From an uncultured Flavobacteriales bacterium (lineage in GTDB: Bacteria > Bacteroidota > Bacteroidia > Flavobacteriales_D > Sanyastnellaceae): 64,000 nucleotides of DNA. Shown one piece after another: positions 63,844 through 64,000 of this stretch (the first letter of the stretch is position 1; each line of letters opens with the position of its first letter). The DNA lies in assembly GCA_943787435.1 (NCBI GenBank), contig CALSMK010000006.1:1-64000 (forward strand), written 5' to 3'. A program made the translations under genes and the position numbers. The notes below the pieces were generated by a model that was not told the origin of the DNA, did no database searches, and saw only the letters and a list, made by a program, of their open reading frames with translations.

Positions 63844-64000
63844 TCAGTTGGGAAAATACCCCTTATCCACGTTCGACTCTTGTTGAAGAGTCAAAAGGGT
63901 CCAACGAAGCAAACCATTCACAAATTCGACCCGCTGTTCGTCGTTTCCTGTAAGCAAGCGATGCTTGTGAGCTGGAGGCAAGCCGAGCCAGCTGGTCAAG
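63844..64000 (-). CDS. 3' end of a gene, possibly a LON substrate-binding-domain protein (partial)
   Basis: The last 51 codons of a minus-strand gene run into the window edge. The visible part reads LGLPPAHKHRLLTGNDEQRV, then a helix, and ends DKGYFPN. The pattern of LL..x-D..R at a helix start and a short aromatic tail resembles the C-terminus of Bacteroidota LON peptidase substrate-binding-domain proteins. Only a tentative call, since most of the gene is outside. Confidence 0.4.
   Translation of the reverse strand, partial: LTSWLGLPPAHKHRLLTGNDEQRVEFVNGLLRWTLLTLQQESNVDKGYFPN

Overview
The window is a compact, moderately GC-rich chromosome segment from a Bacteroidota bacterium, most likely a marine Flavobacteriales relative. 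The reasons are Bacteroidota-specific parts: a type IX secretion (T9SS) Plug/DUF5103 protein, a gliding-motility-type (CHU_C) C-terminal domain, a TonB-dependent receptor with an N-terminal carboxypeptidase-like domain, Na+-translocating NADH:quinone reductase (Nqr), ApaG, and -7 promoter elements of the TAnnTTTG type. The genus cannot be named from sequence alone. No rRNA, tRNA, CRISPR array or insertion sequence was seen, and no gap between genes exceeds about 150 bases.

Layout: 1-4.3 kb topoisomerase IV (parE, parC). 4.4-9.1 kb a GH13 lipoprotein, methylglyoxal synthase, prmC and ligA. 9.2-17.7 kb an intact 2,818-residue secreted protein (here P1). 17.8-23.2 kb, minus strand, a T9SS-exported L-type lectin, a TonB-dependent receptor and a small regulatory-domain protein. 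23.2-30.1 kb, minus strand, prfC, a glycosyltransferase, an SDR enzyme, a secreted serine hydrolase, apaG and the T9SS Plug. 30.3-37.7 kb nqrABCDEF, apbE and, convergent, a probable NqrM. 37.8-39.5 kb a secreted beta-helix protein (P2). 39.6-47.5 kb a PagL-like lipid A deacylase, mazG, a DUF2807 lipoprotein, an SGNH hydrolase, a DMT exporter, ribD, folD and ffh. 47.7-58.5 kb a second giant secreted protein of about 3,600 residues (P3). 58.6-64 kb DUF493, a small membrane protein, argS, two arginine-deiminase-fold enzymes, a lipoprotein and the end of a probable LON-domain protein.

The main biological interest is a family of modular secreted proteins, P1, P2 and P3. All carry cysteine/aspartate repeats (CxxxxACNY...DDGSC), and all end in the same 27-residue, Cys-bounded, EF-hand/dockerin-like tail instead of a recognisable T9SS sorting domain. 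P1 and P3 also share eight copies of an unnamed domain of about 190 residues. Other genes in the window carry ordinary type A-like and type B T9SS signals, so the shared tail may mark a third sorting or anchoring class.

The window also holds a coherent Nqr module: six subunits, the flavin transferase that flavinylates NqrB and NqrC, and a candidate iron-delivery factor.

Data quality: at least 13 conserved genes are broken by single-base indels, mostly insertions and mostly in short homopolymers. They cluster at 0.5-4.7, 32-37.3, 40.0, 45.8-51.4 and 60-61.4 kb, while 4.7-32 kb is nearly clean. These look like uncorrected sequencing errors, so each such gene is annotated here as one CDS across its full span.
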